From an uncultured Anaerolineales bacterium (GTDB taxonomy: Bacteria; Chloroflexota; Anaerolineae; Anaerolineales; Villigracilaceae), in contig CALLJA010000279.1 in NCBI GenBank assembly GCA_938008865.1, positions 1-5,112 on the forward strand: a DNA stretch of 5,112 nt, read 5' to 3'. How positions within the stretch are numbered: position 1 is the stretch's first letter; each line of letters starts with the position of its first letter. This document shows, piece by piece, positions 3,895 to 5,112 of this stretch. A program made the translations under genes and the position numbers. Under the pieces are notes generated by a model that made no database searches, was not told the DNA's origin, and saw only the letters and a program-made list of their open reading frames with translations.

Positions 3895-5112
3895 ATGAAA
3901 CTCAGCAAACTCGCATCAGACATTGCCGAGTCGCCAACGCTGGCTTTGAACGAGGAAGCGCGGCAGTTGCGCGAACGCGGCGAGGCGGTCATCCACCTGG
4001 GAATTGGCGAACCGAAGAACAAGACGCCCATTGCGGCCATCCTGGCTTCGGCGGCCAAGTTGACCAGCGGCGAGGTCAAGTACACGCCTGCCGACGGGAC
4101 GCCTGCGCTCAAGAAGGCCATCATCCGCTACACGGAAGAGAACTACGACCGTCTGGTCGCGCCCGAGAACGTGATCGCCACCAATGGCGCGAAGCAGTCA
4201 CTCTTCAACATTTTCTACTCGATCCTCAACCCGCAGGACGAGGTCATCGTGCTGGCGCCGTACTGGGTCTCGTATCCCGAGATCATCAAGATGTGCTATG
4301 GCAAGCCTGTGATCGTCACTCCCGAAGACGGGACCTTCACCCCGCGCTTCGAGGATATCGAAAAGGCCATCACCAGTTATACGCGTGCCATCATCGTCAA
4401 CAGCCCGAACAACCCCTCGGGTGTGGTCTATCCGCCTGAGTTGATCGAGAAAATCGTGGCCCTGTGCGAACGCAAGGGCATCTACATGGTCTGCGATGAC
4501 ATCTACCACAAGCTGGTCTTCGACCGTAAAGTGGCGGTGCCCGCTTATCGCTTCACCAGCAGGGACATCGAAGACTCGCACATCATCGTGGTCAATGGCG
4601 TGGCCAAGGTCTACGGCATGACGGGGTTCCGCGTCGGCTGGGTGGTGGGTCCGCGCGAGCTGGTGCGGGTGATGACCAACGTCACCGCGCAGACCACCTC
4701 GGGCGTGTCCTCCGTCAGCCAGGCGGCGGCCGAAGGCGCGTTGAACGGCTTGCAGTCGGTGGTGGAATCCATCCGCTTGCAGATCGAGAACAATCGCGCC
4801 GTCCTGCTGCAGGAGATGAAGACCTTCAACGGCGCGCGCCTGATTGCCCCCGACGGCACCTTCTATGCGCTGCCCGACCTGCGGGCCTTCAATGGCAACT
4901 CGGTGGAACTGTCGAGGTTCCTGCTCAAGAAGGCGCTGGTGGTGACCGTGCCTGGCAAGGAGTTCGGCATGGAAGGCCATATCCGCCTCTCGATCTCGGG
5001 CACGGTCAAGGACGTGACCGAAGGCATCGCGCGCATCAAGTGGGCGCTCGACCCGACCAGCCCCAACGAGATCTACATCGGCGACAAGAAGATGATCCGC
5101 GATTGGATGTAA
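3895..5112 (+). CDS. PLP-dependent class I aminotransferase (aspartate/prephenate aminotransferase-like)
   Basis: A complete 405-residue fold-type I aminotransferase of subgroup I-beta, resembling the Thermus thermophilus aspartate aminotransferase. Visible residues: LGIGEP (35-40); Tyr63 in KYTPADG; NGAKQSLFN (97-105), where Lys100 occupies the position linked to acidic substrates in the Thermus enzyme; APYWVSYPE (121-129) with Trp124 stacking on PLP; NSPNNPSG (169-176) with Asn173; DDIY (201-204) with Asp201 for the pyridine nitrogen and Tyr204; the Schiff-base Lys238 in GVAKVYGMTGFRVGW; and Arg364 in HIRLS, binding the substrate alpha-carboxylate. It should catalyse glutamate/2-oxoglutarate-linked amino transfer, probably with aspartate or a related substrate. 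Specificity (aspartate, prephenate, aromatic) cannot be settled from the sequence, so no symbol is given. AGGAG (3886-3890) lies 4 nt before the ATG, a rather short spacing. The gene ends exactly at the window edge. Confidence 0.93.
   Translation: MKLSKLASDIAESPTLALNEEARQLRERGEAVIHLGIGEPKNKTPIAAILASAAKLTSGEVKYTPADGTPALKKAIIRYTEENYDRLVAPENVIATNGAKQSLFNIFYSILNPQDEVIVLAPYWVSYPEIIKMCYGKPVIVTPEDGTFTPRFEDIEKAITSYTRAIIVNSPNNPSGVVYPPELIEKIVALCERKGIYMVCDDIYHKLVFDRKVAVPAYRFTSRDIEDSHIIVVNGVAKVYGMTGFRVGWVVGPRELVRVMTNVTAQTTSGVSSVSQAAAEGALNGLQSVVESIRLQIENNRAVLLQEMKTFNGARLIAPDGTFYALPDLRAFNGNSVELSRFLLKKALVVTVPGKEFGMEGHIRLSISGTVKDVTEGIARIKWALDPTSPNEIYIGDKKMIRDWM

Noticed and set aside
4198..4980. Long minus-strand open frame (260 codons) opposite the aminotransferase
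   Set aside because: The translation is His/Asp/Arg-rich, typical of the antisense of a GC-rich gene, and the opposite strand encodes all the PLP-enzyme motifs.
1..5112. CRISPR array, tRNA/rRNA genes, insertion sequences or attachment sites
   Set aside because: I saw no spaced direct repeats, cloverleaf structures, transposase motifs or terminal inverted repeats.

Overview
The window is GC-rich and gene-dense. It most likely comes from a Chloroflexota genome, probably Anaerolineae. This is an inference from the style of the stand-alone PP2C/SpoIIE phosphatase, the channel-like RCK protein and the Thermus-like aminotransferase, plus two apparent leaderless start sites. No 16S rRNA or other decisive marker is present.

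Layout. Positions 1-2200 hold a minus-strand run of four genes with overlapping ends: a SpoIIE/PP2C-type phosphatase (2200-1481), a two-helix membrane protein with an RCK (TrkA) module (1484-453), a small P-loop kinase-like protein (460-62), and the first 21 codons of a lipoprotein (65-1, continuing beyond the window). The overlaps are 4, 8 and 4 bp, so this is almost certainly one translationally coupled transcript. It starts from a promoter whose -10 box lies only 6 nt before the phosphatase ATG.

Positions 2201-2423 are a divergent promoter region. On the plus strand a near-perfect sigma-70 promoter drives rpmF (ribosomal protein L32), whose 5' leader contains a GC-rich hairpin. An intrinsic terminator follows rpmF, then fabD (malonyl-CoA:ACP transacylase). 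This looks like a reduced form of the widespread rpmF-plsX-fabH-fabD neighbourhood, with plsX and fabH absent from between the two genes.

Positions 3645-3894 are the most interesting non-coding stretch. A TATAAT box is followed about 92 nt later by a very strong intrinsic terminator, then by a perfect 20-bp REP-like palindrome, then by the Shine-Dalgarno of a class I aminotransferase (3895-5112, complete). The stretch between promoter and terminator could be a small RNA, or a leader that controls the aminotransferase by attenuation. A 44-codon open frame starts at the predicted transcription start and stops inside the aminotransferase Shine-Dalgarno.

The coding genes are largely recognisable families. 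The points that merit follow-up are the leader before the aminotransferase, the degenerate selectivity filter of the channel-like protein and its coupling to a phosphatase, and the rpmF leader hairpin.
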